Source: Pseudopithomyces maydicus
Taxonomy: Eukaryota; Ascomycota; Dothideomycetes; Pleosporales; Didymosphaeriaceae
Direction of reading: 5' to 3'
DNA length: 64,000 nucleotides
Assembly (NCBI GenBank): GCA_026873275.1
Contig: JANTUC010000001.1
Location: 1,860,001 to 1,924,000, forward strand
Shown here: piece by piece, positions 1-10,900 of the stretch
How the letters are laid out: each line of letters opens with the position of its first letter
Numbering within the stretch: the first letter of the stretch is position 1
Made by a program: the position numbers and the translations under genes
The notes under the pieces: generated by a model
What the model was told of the DNA's origin: nothing
The model's database searches: none
The model's input: only the letters and a program-made list of their open reading frames with translations

Positions 1-775
1 TTGGGAAGGCTGTTCGTCCATGTGCGCTGGTAGGCTTTCCTATTCCCTTACTGTCTATTGCGTATCACAATTTCATCCCGCTAACCCTTATCTTCACATA
101 GATTACCCGAGTACCGGAACACTCCTCGTCGACTGCGGAAAGAACATGTACTGCTGCGGTGCTGTCGATTCGAGTTGCTGCGAGAACGACGACGAACACT
201 ACTTCGTGGACCCCGAGACCGGAGAAGTAAAACATCCATCGAAGGCTACCGGCGCATCGGCAAAAGCATCACCAACATGGTGGACGGTTGACAGCAAAGC
301 CCTACTCGCCGCCACAAGCATGTCGTCCGCATCGTCTTCCGCAACAGCCATATCTACCACCGAGTCGGCCAACCCTAGCACCACCGCTACCGCATCCACA
401 ACCACGTCCACGCCATCCAATACCAGTTCCCCTGCTCCTGAAGAAGAAAAGTCAAGCGGTCTTTCTGCGGGAGCCGGCGCGGGTATAGGCATCGGAGCGG
501 CCGCTGGTGTCGCGCTTGTCGGTGGACTGGCATGGTGGCTGTTAAAGAGAAAGAAGCAGCAGAATGCGTACGCGGCGCCAGCGGCACAGCATGTGGAAGA
601 AGGACCGTATAATGGAGGCGCGTATGCGAGTGAACAGAAACCAAACGGCACCTACTATGCGCATCAAAGCCCGCAAACCAATCAAGTGCACAACTCGTTT
701 CCGCCACAGGAGCTGGACAGTCACGCTGCCGTGCAGGAGATGCCGGGGGATCACTCTCGTGCGATGATGAAATAA
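1..775 (+). CDS. Cys-rich single-pass membrane protein, 5' truncated
   Basis: The 3' part of a gene that begins before the window. A 72-nt intron fits at 30-101 (GTAGGC donor, CTAAC branch motif, CATAG acceptor), joining in frame to 102-775. The ectodomain has a cluster of cysteines (CGKNMYCCG, then SSCCEN), followed by a long Ser/Thr/Ala-rich and probably O-glycosylated stalk. A glycine-rich transmembrane helix is encoded at about 463-543, with a KRKKQ stop-transfer signal and a Q/N/P-rich cytoplasmic tail. This architecture is common among fungal wall-sensor-like and effector-like surface proteins, but I recognise no named family. The first ATG of the open frame (20) lies just before the intron and is unlikely to be the true start. 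Product type is fairly sure; function unknown. Confidence 0.65.
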   Translation, partial: WEGCSSMCAGRLSYSLTVYCVSQFHPANPYLHIDYPSTGTLLVDCGKNMYCCGAVDSSCCENDDEHYFVDPETGEVKHPSKATGASAKASPTWWTVDSKALLAATSMSSASSSATAISTTESANPSTTATASTTTSTPSNTSSPAPEEEKSSGLSAGAGAGIGIGAAAGVALVGGLAWWLLKRKKQQNAYAAPAAQHVEEGPYNGGAYASEQKPNGTYYAHQSPQTNQVHNSFPPQELDSHAAVQEMPGDHSRAMMK

Positions 776-1364
776 GATCGGGAGAGTTTATTGGTTGATT
801 GATTTTCTTTGATACCCGGATTTTGTCGTTCAGTGCGATGTTGGAGATTCAGCTTGGTAAAAATATTGGCGATGGGGTTTGGATACTGGATTCAAATAGG
901 CAATTTCTCAAGATTATGAGGATCCTGACATTTGCCGAGGGTGGATTATAATATATATCGTTGAGGATCAGAATTATTTAAGGAGATGTATCTTTCGGCC
1001 CGTTTATCAACTTGCTGTGGACCGATATTTCAAGGAATATCAAGTATATACTTAGTTTCGACATGGAACAAGAACTCGGGGCGTGATTCTGGCATGAACG
1101 TTATCACACTAGCAGTATTTTGAAAAGGTTACTACATGTAAGAATTCATAGCAACTATGTCAGAAAAGACTCAACTTCAAGTGAAGTGTTTGACTATCAC
1201 ATCGAGTCCCTTATCCACAGCTATTTCCATTGTCACATACGATACCATGAGAAGATTCGGAGGTTGACGATCAAAATCATGATTCAAAAATTAATTACAA
1301 TGTAAGCAGAACACCACCTCCCTCATCTATATATTTTGTTAACTCCTAAATTCAGCACCCCACT
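776..1364. other. Intergenic, between convergent genes
   Basis: AT-rich spacer between two genes whose 3' ends face each other. It should hold both 3' UTRs. The only open frame (1120-1305) is low-complexity and lacks any recognisable domain. I see no gene or repeat here. Confidence 0.5.
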
Positions 1365-1987
1365 CTAGCACTTTCGCCATTGCAGGCCCCAAGTCGCCTT
1401 GCTGATATCGTACGTGCCCTTGTTACCTTGCACGACCGGTCGCGCATTGACGTTCAAAATTCCGGGGTTGCCATCAGCACCCGTACACTTGGACCAGGTA
1501 AGATCCGTCGTGCTTGATTTTACTTTCACGTAGTCCTTGATATCGGCGCCCGTGCATACTATCGATCCCCTCAGTACGCTCTGTTTTGGTGTCAGCAAAT
1601 GCTTCGATCTAAAAGAATCACTAGGAGAAGAAGCCATACCGTGTCCGCTGCGTTCTCGCTCCAGTACGCCGATGTGATGGTGTCCAGTTGGGTGCCGGAT
1701 GAGAGCTTGACGTTGCCTTCGTATGTGACTTCCTTGACGGCAACCTGCCACCCTTGCGATCCGCCGCTCGACTGGATGTGTAGCTCGCAGTTACCTGTGT
1801 CGTCGCCCTTGAGCTGGCTGAATGTGAAAGCCGGGCCGTCGCCAAGCTCGCCGTACACAGCCTTGACGGAACCAGAATCATTAGGGCATCCTGGACCCGA
1901 GAACTTGAGTGAGGTGATTTTGGGGGCGTGGTCCGGCGCGGCGAGGACGAGGGCCGGGACGGCAGCTAGCAAGAGAGCGGTGCGCAT
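1365..1987 (-). CDS. Secreted DUF4360-family protein
   Basis: Two exons, 1987-1640 and 1580-1365, separated by a 59-nt intron (GTATGG..CAG). The split is phase 0 and gives 187 aa. Residues 1-17 form a signal peptide (MRTALLLAAVPALVLAA). The mature start carries the ITSLKFSGPGCP motif typical of DUF4360, a family of small secreted fungal and bacterial proteins of unknown function. Cysteines are spaced along the chain (GPGC, GNCEL, IVCTG, SKCTG, WRKC at the C-terminus), suggesting disulfides. Length fits the family. Extracellular location is well supported; biochemical role is unknown. A TATA-like box lies about 140 nt upstream of the ATG. Confidence 0.8.
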
Positions 1988-2127
1988 GATGGGTTGGGTG
2001 CGGCCTGGAATGGGAGAAGAGTCCTGGGTTATTTGGTAGCGAGCAAATAAGTATAGTGACTGGGTAAGCGGCTAAGGATTTGGTACTCTGGAGCAATAAC
2101 GGGGTGATGATCGCAGGGTCCACCCTT

Positions 2128-2135
2128 CTTATATA
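2128..2135 (-). promoter_or_regulatory. TATA box of the DUF4360 gene
   Basis: Reads TATATAAG on the minus strand, about 140 nt before the ATG at 1987. Position and sequence fit a core promoter element; no functional evidence. Confidence 0.45.
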
Positions 2136-3230
2136 CACGTCCTTGGATGCTATAGCCTCGTCCAGAATCTCATGATCAACGCCACAGCGTTGGAGTGTAA
2201 GATTATTGCCACCGTATGCTACTCTGACGTCCCTCTACTGTTGATTAACGGTAAGTTGAAAAGTTTGGTCGAGAGCCTCTATAAAACGCATTTACCCATA
2301 TTAGCGTATTAGCGACCCGGTTTCCACGCCGCTTCGTACCATCACGCTCGACATCCGCTGGTGCTCCCCGGTGAATTCCCGGCTATTATTAGTGATGATC
2401 AATATGGGATATGTGGAGAGTTGTCTGTGCGGAGGCGAGATCTCGCTGGTGCTGCTCAAAGCATCGTGTACCTGCGGTTTTGGGTAGTTGGTAGGATTTG
2501 GTGGGCTGGAAATAGTACATGAGGCTCGTGTTCATCATTTGCTACATTATATAGCCAAGGGTTTGCGAAAACGGTGGCTCTTTCGCCCGACATGATGCAG
2601 TCGTCGTGGTTGGGCGAGAGTAGGTACGTCAAAATTGCGAGTCGAGCGACGGGTTCTCCACACGTTCCAGAACACATCCCCAGACTTATTTTGCTAGATC
2701 TTCCGGATTTGGCGATGAGATCTTAAAATGGACTGGGTAGAAAACTTCTCTTAACAGCAGTCCAGCCCAAGGCGGCCTGCGACGTTATTGAGCCAAGCTT
2801 TCACATTGCATCGATAGCACAAAATCCTCATATAGACGGATGACTATTTTTGCCAGATAATCTGTCCCAGTTCGCCTCGTTTTCGAACTCGCAGGGTGTC
2901 GTGGCTACCCAACGTCTTTCGATTCCACAGTGAAATCGGCCATTTTACTAGCACACGCGACGCAGGACGTAACAGTGAAGAAAGCTTGGCACGACGTATT
3001 TCTTTTCTCATCAAAGAAGAACGGCAGAGGCAGCGATGGCAGACCCCTTGTGACGATGATGAAGAGGGTAGACCAGTGGAAAGACTCGGAGCAGTGCAAG
3101 CGTCCGAGGGCTTGGCTTTCCCGCGGCGTTCGACGCGTGAGTGACGCCACATTTGCCCACATTCATACGCCCGCATTCACCCACATTCACCACTCAAGAT
3201 CATGCGATAGGGCTTCTTCGAGAGCGCACC
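2136..3230. other. Intergenic, divergent promoter region
   Basis: Spacer between the DUF4360 gene (-) and the OMA1-like gene (+), so it should contain both upstream regions. Overlapping open frames at 2844-3259 on both strands have no domain, no intron logic and no family resemblance. I see no gene in it. Confidence 0.5.
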
Positions 3231-4491
3231 ATGTTCCGCCCCGGATTCCGAGCCTTTGAATCCTCTTTCCGACCGACACGGTTCCGACCGACGAGACAAC
3301 ATGTCCAATTCCGCGCATACCGACAAGTACGCTTCGGCGACGACAAGCGTCCGCAGTTCACCCGCTTCCAGTTCGTCTCCAGCTTGTTCAGGAGATGGGC
3401 TGCGCGTCCGACCTTTTATCGCGACATCGGACTGATAAGCTTGGGTGGGGGTGGATTCTACGTGTACAACTTGGAAGAGGTGCCGGTAGGCAGATGCCTA
3501 CGACAGACTGCACATATATACTGAGACTGAATACAGATCTCTGGTCGCCGTCGCTTTAATATGATCAGCCCCTCTCTGGAAGCTCGCATAGGCGCCGCGA
3601 CCGTCAACGAGGTGCATCAGCAATACAGTGGTCAGATGCTGCCGGATTGGGATCCACGTGTGCGGAAAGTGAAGAAGGTGCTCGATCGCATAATCCCTTT
3701 CGCAACAGCTGCGGGTTTACACGATATCAACTGGGAAGTTCATGTCATAGACAGTCCCGAGGAGAACGCATTCGTCGCCCCAGGGTAAGGAGCTATACCC
3801 GACGACATGGAGGAAGTCACTAACTGTGGTTAGCGGCAAGGTCTTTGTATTCACCGGTATTCTGCCCATGTGCAAAGACGAAGACGGCATTGCTGCGGTT
3901 CTTGGTCACGAAATAGCCCACATAGTCGCCCATCACACAGCGTGAGTGAACTTCCTTGGTCAGTTATTCGATAGCTAATCATTCCTAGCGAGAAGCTGAG
4001 CCAGGCACCGCTGGTCCTACTCGGCATGGCTGCTTTGATGACTGTCGATGTTTCCTTTCAGCTGAGCAGCGCTATACTGAATTTGTTTCTTTCAATGCCA
4101 GCAGGCCGCAAACAGGAGGTAAGAAAACCCCTCTGTTGAATGGACACATGCTCATTATTCACCCATAGGCCGAGGCCGACCAGATAGGTCTCATGATGAT
4201 GGCCCGCGCTTGTTACCGCCCCGAAGCTGCCATGGATTTCTGGAACCGTATGGAGTCTTCAGGTCGCTCGGGCCCACCAGAGATTCTCTCGACTCACCCA
4301 TCCCATCATAATCGGGAAGAAAAGATCCGCGAATGGCTGCCGAAAGCGTATGAACTGGCTGATGAATCAGAGTGCCATGCTACGGCGGGCTTTGGTGAGT
4401 GTATATATCAGGTGGGAGATCTCTGTATACTAACCAGGTGATAGCACGGCAATTTAGCAATTTTTGGGGGCAAGAAAACAGTCGGTGGTAA
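3231..4491 (+). CDS. OMA1: Mitochondrial M48 metalloprotease, OMA1-like
   Basis: Six exons: 3231-3485, 3537-3784, 3834-3941, 3989-4118, 4169-4394 and 4445-4491. All joins are in phase and give 337 aa. The N-terminus is Arg/Phe/Thr-rich with almost no acidic residues, as in a mitochondrial presequence, followed by a hydrophobic segment (ISLGGGGFYVY). The zinc site HEIAH lies in VLGHEIAHIVAHH (about residue 200), with the third-ligand motif EAEADQIGLMMMARA downstream. This is the peptidase M48 layout of OMA1, the inner-membrane protease that cooperates with the m-AAA system and processes OPA1/Mgm1-type substrates. The last exon is only 47 nt and ends FWGQENSRW. Length matches yeast Oma1 (345 aa). 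Assignment to OMA1 rather than another M48 peptidase rests on the presequence and overall layout. Confidence 0.85.
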
Positions 4492-4722
4492 GGAAAAGTA
4501 CTCCAGTTTCCACCGTGTGTTCACCATTACTTGTACTACCATACAAAACTTTGGCTTGTAACGACATAGAGTATTAGATACGCATAACGAAAATATCATG
4601 AACCTCCTCCAAGATTGCGCTTCAACACTACATATCCTGTTTTAATTGGCTTAGGCTACTGCGTACGTGATGATCTGCTTTGGATTCGGCTTACCTAGTC
4701 TAGCAGATCACATAGCTTCACT

Positions 4723-7161
4723 TTAAGCGTCATCGTCGTCATCAGCATTTCCAAGGTGTGTCCTTATACGCGCCACCACATCCGCTTTGTTGCCCGTCGC
4801 TCGTATTCCATTTAACCTTGCGAACCTCCTAAGGTTATCACGGTTCACCTCGTCAAGTTGCCCTTGAGCATGTCGTGCCTCCACCTCATGCTGAAGTTGT
4901 TGATTGTTCATTGCCGCCCCAGCACTCTTTGTCGTCTTTGCACGTTTCTTGGGGGGCTGGCCGTTATCTCCATCGGCATTATCGTTTTCATTTCCAGCAT
5001 CGTCTTGGTTATTGGGTTGCCCAGCATCATTGTCCGGGCTGCTGGGTTGATCTTCGTCAGCAGCAGCAGCAGCAGCCTGATCAGCTAGGCGTTTAGACCT
5101 GCGTCCAGTTTTCGAAGACTTAGCTGCCTGGGGATCAGTGGTTGGGTCATCAGTTGACTTGGATTTAGTTGACTTGGATTTAGTTGCTGGGGTTTTGCGT
5201 GGTTGTTTTCTCTTCGGCTTCTTTGGTTTTGCAGCTGCGCCAGCTCCAGCTTCATCTCGATCTCCAGGCATCCAGTCATCGGGAAGCTCTCGTAGAATTT
5301 CTTCGTCTCCTCCTTCGTCGCCGTCGTCATCCTCGTTTCCATCTCCATCGTCGCCTCCATCCTCATTGTCAAGAGGAGCTGGGTGAAAGACTTCGCTAAA
5401 ACTTTTGGCAAACGCTTCGCAGACCGTATCTTGGAGCTCGAGATCCTCGTAGCCTGCGAACCATGATGCGAACCACCATCGCGTGATTTCGTTGATGAAC
5501 AGCGAGTCTTTGGGTCCGATCCCGACGTCGACCCTAGTCCCTACGTTGAGCGACTTGAAATGCTCGGGGAATGTCCGATGCAAGCGTCTATACTGAGACA
5601 GCGCAAACTTTTCGATATAGCGCCAGGTGAGTCTGGGACGGCCCTCATAATGTGGACTGTTTTCTTTTGCTTCAGGGCGCCTCAATCGAGAGACCCACAT
5701 ATTCCGAGTCAAATATCTACAGCGCTCGATTCCATCCTCTGGGAACGCTTCTTCGCCCGCTAGTTCGACTGTGCCCTCTAATTTATTTATGTGTTCCTCC
5801 TTTTCGGTGTCTGAGGGGAAGTAAGTCCTGATGATATCGACGACGTAAGGTTCTCTTCCCGCGGCCTCGTCGTTCGCATTTATCCACCGCGTTGCCACGA
5901 AGACCCTAAACTCGCCAAATGATCTGAGTGAATCCACATATTCCTGATGGATATAGTGGTAGAATCTAGAACTGTGCAGAAACGTGTTTTCAGCCTTCAC
6001 TTTATTCAATTCAGGATTCCCCTTGACGGGCGCTCGGTCGTCCATCTCGAGAAATTCGCGGAAAAGATCCAGCGTTTTGTGGCATGCGGGTCCATCTGCA
6101 TATATTTTGTCATCTTTTTTCCCCGCTTTCCGCTTCTTCGCCGGTCCCTTCGGCTCGAACTCCCATTCATATGTTCCAACCGTATAGCCACAACAACTGT
6201 GGCCTCTCTTCAGAACTTGGCGTTTACCAGTATAGATCTCTGGAGGGAAAGGACAAGGTGTTCGCGGCCAAACCACTTTCTTTTTCGTTTCGGCCAGATC
6301 CCACTCGAATTTGGGCGCTATGTCGCACATGTGCCATCTCGGTCTCCACGACTGGTCCTTCTTCGCGATGTCGTCGAAGGCTTGGAGATCATATATTTTT
6401 GGATAATCCCACCTGGATTCACTGTGTGTTGGCATAATCAGCACATTTTCGTGAATATGTGTATCATATACACGGGCGTCCATCAAAATCCTAGGAGCAC
6501 TTCGAGGAGCGGCGATGAGCATTACGATTGAGCTGGGAACCTTTTTCGGTTTCTTTGGTGAAACTATGGATTCTTCCGAGGTTGGAGTCTTGGGCGTCTT
6601 CGGTGTTTTTGCTATGTACGGTGATGACCTTGGTTGTATCTTGTGGTTCATTTCTCGTGTTAGGCGAAAGGCGGTTTGCAGGTCCTTCGCGTATCTTATG
6701 TTGAAACCCCTGTCTTTAAGCTTCTCCATGAAGACAGCTAGGTGGTGAAGATAGCGGGTACTGCCGCCTCCCTCCTGGGTTGTGTCAGAGTAATAGTTTG
6801 ACCTGGCGAAATCTTTCATGTCATGCTCGAGATCTTTTTGTATCCTCTGAAAGTTATTTTTATTGAAGTAACTGGGAAGTTCATCTTGTGTGAAGGTGCG
6901 TGTTCCATTGTCATTTAGACGTGGCTCCCTAAGCACCTGTGGATGTGGCCTGCTGCAAAGAACGTCGTCGGCATGTTGAGGTAGCGCGATGGTGACCTGG
7001 CCAGGGTGGTCATAGTCAATAGGAAAGAGAATTACAGTATGAAGAGGCTTCGTGAGTTTTTCGTCGTCAATTTCATTCCGCTGTTGTTCTTGAATCGAGG
7101 TTCTTTGGTGGGCAACAGAAGAAGTGGCCTTCGTCCTGCCTTTCGCGGTTTGCGTTGCCAT
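4723..7161 (-). CDS. Large acidic protein with C-terminal SAP domain
   Basis: A single exon of 812 aa starting at the first ATG in frame (7161, MATQTAKGRTK). No known domain is evident in the first 560 residues; this part has conserved-looking segments such as TVILFPIDYDHP near residue 45 and a PKTPKTPTSEES linker. Then come a long Asp/Glu/Gly tract, a basic nuclear-localisation-like segment (KPKKPKRKQPRK), a TKSKSTKSKSTDD repeat and a second basic patch (PPKKRAKT). The last 40 residues match a SAP domain, a DNA-binding helix-extension-helix module (LRRFARLNGIRATGNKAD). A nuclear, chromatin-associated role is inferred from SAP plus NLS-like patches. A degraded copy of its N-terminal segment lies upstream at 7792-7986. 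The family is not one I can name. Confidence 0.75.
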   Translation of the reverse strand: MATQTAKGRTKATSSVAHQRTSIQEQQRNEIDDEKLTKPLHTVILFPIDYDHPGQVTIALPQHADDVLCSRPHPQVLREPRLNDNGTRTFTQDELPSYFNKNNFQRIQKDLEHDMKDFARSNYYSDTTQEGGGSTRYLHHLAVFMEKLKDRGFNIRYAKDLQTAFRLTREMNHKIQPRSSPYIAKTPKTPKTPTSEESIVSPKKPKKVPSSIVMLIAAPRSAPRILMDARVYDTHIHENVLIMPTHSESRWDYPKIYDLQAFDDIAKKDQSWRPRWHMCDIAPKFEWDLAETKKKVVWPRTPCPFPPEIYTGKRQVLKRGHSCCGYTVGTYEWEFEPKGPAKKRKAGKKDDKIYADGPACHKTLDLFREFLEMDDRAPVKGNPELNKVKAENTFLHSSRFYHYIHQEYVDSLRSFGEFRVFVATRWINANDEAAGREPYVVDIIRTYFPSDTEKEEHINKLEGTVELAGEEAFPEDGIERCRYLTRNMWVSRLRRPEAKENSPHYEGRPRLTWRYIEKFALSQYRRLHRTFPEHFKSLNVGTRVDVGIGPKDSLFINEITRWWFASWFAGYEDLELQDTVCEAFAKSFSEVFHPAPLDNEDGGDDGDGNEDDDGDEGGDEEILRELPDDWMPGDRDEAGAGAAAKPKKPKRKQPRKTPATKSKSTKSKSTDDPTTDPQAAKSSKTGRRSKRLADQAAAAAADEDQPSSPDNDAGQPNNQDDAGNENDNADGDNGQPPKKRAKTTKSAGAAMNNQQLQHEVEARHAQGQLDEVNRDNLRRFARLNGIRATGNKADVVARIRTHLGNADDDDDA

Positions 7162-7791
7162 CCTGACCGTTAGAAGCAATACCAGACAAGAATAGTGGTG
7201 TGGTGTCGGATGGAAGTTAGGTCTTACTTAGCTGCATACTTTTGTTTTCAAATGTATCCCTTTGTTTGCGCCGGAAATGGGCGCATGGCGCCGCTTTGAC
7301 AGGTGAGCATGGTAGTGAATTGTGCATAGAACAATGAATCTATACTAATCAATCGAGATTCACTACTGCGTTATCGTCACCGATTATGTTTGCGGGGAAT
7401 TTGTCCTTTGTCGGTCGACCCCGAATTTCTTAAATCACATGTCTCCTCCACATATTTTATTTTTCAGTCTCACGGCTTTTCCATGTGGATTAGAAGATTA
7501 TTGGCACCTGATGAAGATATGGAATTTGAACTTAGATTAAGATAAATATTGCTGAGACTTTCCCTCGTGAATACTGGTTCATTTCAAGTACAACCCAGAA
7601 GATGGCTCTCTCTCCGCAGCTATCCCCTTTTCCTAATTCTTTCCCAAAGAGACTCGATCCAAAACATTACAGCTTTTCTTTAGTTATGGTAGACCTTTTC
7701 GCGATTCTTCCTTCGTAATACGTTGTTAGGGCCCGGGCAGACAACGCGATGCTCCGTGGTCCTCTGTTTGGTCCCAGGTGCTTTGCTCTGT
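7162..7791. other. Promoter region of the SAP-domain gene
   Basis: AT-rich upstream sequence of the minus-strand SAP gene. No convincing open frame, repeat or RNA gene was seen. Confidence 0.4.
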
Positions 7792-7986
7792 TCAGAAGAA
7801 CGGTGCATATCCCGATGAGACACTGCGCTCAAAATAGCTATTATCTTGTGTATAAACTAGGAAGTCAAGCTTACGATAAGTCTTTTGCGGGTCGTTGTAG
7901 TCCATAGGGAAGACTATGACGGTGCGGAAAAGGACTATCGTCCATCTATGATCTCGAGTTGGCTTCGTTCTTTTTCCAATCCTCAA
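7792..7986 (-). pseudogene. Relic of the N-terminus of the SAP-domain gene
   Basis: A 64-codon open stretch without ATG. It encodes FRTVIVFPMDYNDP, which aligns with LHTVILFPIDYDHP of the intact neighbour (about residues 43-56), and a TKP motif precedes both. Resemblance is also visible at DNA level: plus-strand 7896-7930 resembles the neighbour's plus-strand sequence around 7010-7045. Nothing downstream of the segment matches and no start codon is present. I infer a partial, diverged duplication lying head-to-tail upstream of the intact gene. Confidence 0.55.
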
Positions 7987-10900
7987 ATTCAGGGATCAAC
8001 AGTTCGAGTTGCTACAATGTGTATTTTGGGAATCAGGACGGCGCAGTGTATTGTACTTTCTAACATTGCAAACGGTAGTTCGATCGGCTTGGAATCTAAC
8101 AGTTAGCCAAGCAATGCACGAGACAAGAGGGGCTGATAGTTGAGATTGATATGAGCTGTCCATAGTCCTGAAAAAAAAATCACTCAGGAATCTACTAGTG
8201 AACGAGGGCTACGATATGACCAGGACAAACCCCAATAGAGATGGAAACTCCGGAGAGTATAACAAAACACAACACTTGTAGGAGCCGACGACAATACGGC
8301 AGTTCAACAGGCGAATCTGGTAACACATATCAACTTTCCGTCATTGGAACAAGATATTAGGGTCAGCGAGTATGGAATCGGATCATTCATGCCCAACATG
8401 TGTGTGTTGATATGAAAACAGGGGCCACTGTACGTGTCACAATGCAGTACTGAAAACGGCCATCCACCGGTACCTTCCCAACATGGTCCTACGTCCTCTC
8501 CACTTCCTTATCTATGTTTTGCGCATTATTCTAGTGCGTCTTTTCTGCCTACTTGACAAATCTTTCACCTCTTATCATTTTCATCTGTCTTATCTATATT
8601 ATAGGTGCTGTTCTAGTTCGCGTTTTCTACCTATTTGACAACTCTGTCTCATTTAATTTCTTACCTAGCTGTTACCAGTGTGATTTAGTCAGGTCCTTGC
8701 GAAGTTAAGAAAGAGATTGAAGATTGATCGTCACCCGACGAGTAGATCCTCCGCACCTCGGTCTAAAGTCAAATGGATGACGTGGTATCTATGCATATTC
8801 TGTACAACTGATTACGCTTGATTCATAAAAATGCCATCTACCTCGACTCCAACATGTCTTCTCTCCACACACACGATTGAATCCTCAGCTGGAAGCGCTG
8901 TTCAAAGAGGACGGAGATTTTCACCTCGACTGCAAGTAGCGCGGATACCACAGCCTTGGAACTGGAAAGCTGTCAACCATAACACCAGCTACAAGACCAG
9001 GATATCCCACCTTTTGCAAAAAAAGAAATACAGATCGCTCGGCCATTGATCGATCAGCCCTACCACGCCTGTGGACCAGAAATTCGCTTTGTTGCAAACG
9101 GCTGTCAACATCCTACGCTAAGACCAAAAGCGTCCCTGTGTACGTACGAACAAGCAGGCATCAGCCAGACTGACCGCGCCTCTCTCCAACGTTTCAACCC
9201 GCCATCTAGAGCCCAACCATGGTGCGACAGCCGCCCCGGGTCAACAGTACTTACGGTACACATGGTTCTGGAACACCCTTGGTAAAATCAAAGGGCCTGT
9301 CACGGAGCATTCTTCTTACCGCACCGCATCTGCACAGCGCCCCTGCCCATCACAGGCCCAGGCGTGCCGCACAACGGCGGCGGGACAGGATCCGGGGCCG
9401 GCCGCCCAGATGGAAGGGGCATTGTTCAAAACGACGTAGGATCGCGACTAGCCGCTTTGCTTGCTTTTCGTGATACCTATTTACATACGAGGGTAGTGAA
9501 GGTGGGTAGGGCAATGTATGTAATGTGCAGTAGTATGTAAGTACATATGCAGGCAGGCAGTGGGAAAGGAAGCAGGACGGACGGAATGCGAACACGAAAG
9601 GATCGTCGCTCGGGTTTCTGTTGGCGAGCAATGCGAAGCCGAATGCGGCCGAAAAGCTCCCTTCCGACGCGTTAAGGACAAGGGACGTGTGGATATAGAT
9701 ACAAATATCGAGGCAGAGCAGCAGCAGAGAAGGGCAGAAAAGGCGACTCGGACGCGTTCGCGTGTATGGATCCTACAGCGGGGCGTTAGATTGAGCCATC
9801 GCACCATTGATGGGTCTCGAAGCGTGGCATCTGCACGCGGGTCACGGCGGGCACGTTTATTGTAGTAACGATCACGGTGCATGAGCGGCTAGGCTGGAAG
9901 AGGCTGCCGGCCTGGATGATCTTCGGTCGTTGGGGGTGGTGCCCAGGTGCCAGTCCAGTGGGTTGCACACACGGTGAAAGGATGACAGCAGACGGGAGAA
10001 CGCGTCGCTGGGTTCGAATGCGTCTCGTATCGAGAGCGGCGACGGTCGATCCGAGGCCGTCGCAGAGGACAGCGGACAGCGGACAGCGGACAGCGGACAG
10101 CGGACAGCCAGAGTGCAAAGCATCTAAACATAGAGGGCAAGTGAACTTGGCGGCTACATACATGCAACGGTCAGCGAACGGAGCCCCATCCATTGCACGC
10201 GCAACGTCCCCGCCGCTCCGCTCAGACCCTCTTTTCTACGCCGTTGCTTTTCCCGCACCCATGCGATCTGAGGCGAGCCGATGTCCGCCTTTGCTTTTGT
10301 TTTCTTCCTTCGGGCTCATTACACCGGTATTGTATTCGATCCTGTGTGGCTGGTGCATGACAGACGGATGGGAGACAGGCGTGCGAATCCTTCGAGCGAG
10401 CGCAAGGCTTCGAGACGCAGGGCTAGCACCTTTGGGGACGCTGCCACCAACCTACGCCTCCTTCCTTCCATGCGAGCCGCGCTTCGAGATGTGAGGCATA
10501 TCGAGGAAGGAAGAGGAAGAGAAGGGGTAGGGGGGAGGATGGGGGTCAGCGTGAGGTCGCCAAGGGGAGAATCGATAACAGGGCGATGACGCTTGCTGCC
10601 TCGTGCACACGGGATTCGAGCTGATCTATTGTACTTGCAACTCGTTGTGTTCGCAATTGAGACCCAAAGGTGAGCCTGGCTGCATCTGCGGCGCATATAT
10701 ATGGCGGTTGTAAGACGGCGGCACACGCTCCGTACCTTCAGTGCGTTCCTGCGTCTCTGCTCTCCATGGTCTGCTCTTGGTTTCATTGGACAGACTCGCA
10801 TCGACAGACGCCCTGCCGCCCCTGGTCCTTCGGCGGCCTTCTTTACAGCCTCGGGTATGGAGGATTATGGCGACAAGCGAGCAAGGAATCTCTTCGCGTG

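Noticed and set aside
9786..10494. Overlapping long open frames on both strands (205 and 135 codons)
   Set aside because: They are created by GC richness and the GGACAGC repeat; no domain, no intron logic, and both strands are equally open.
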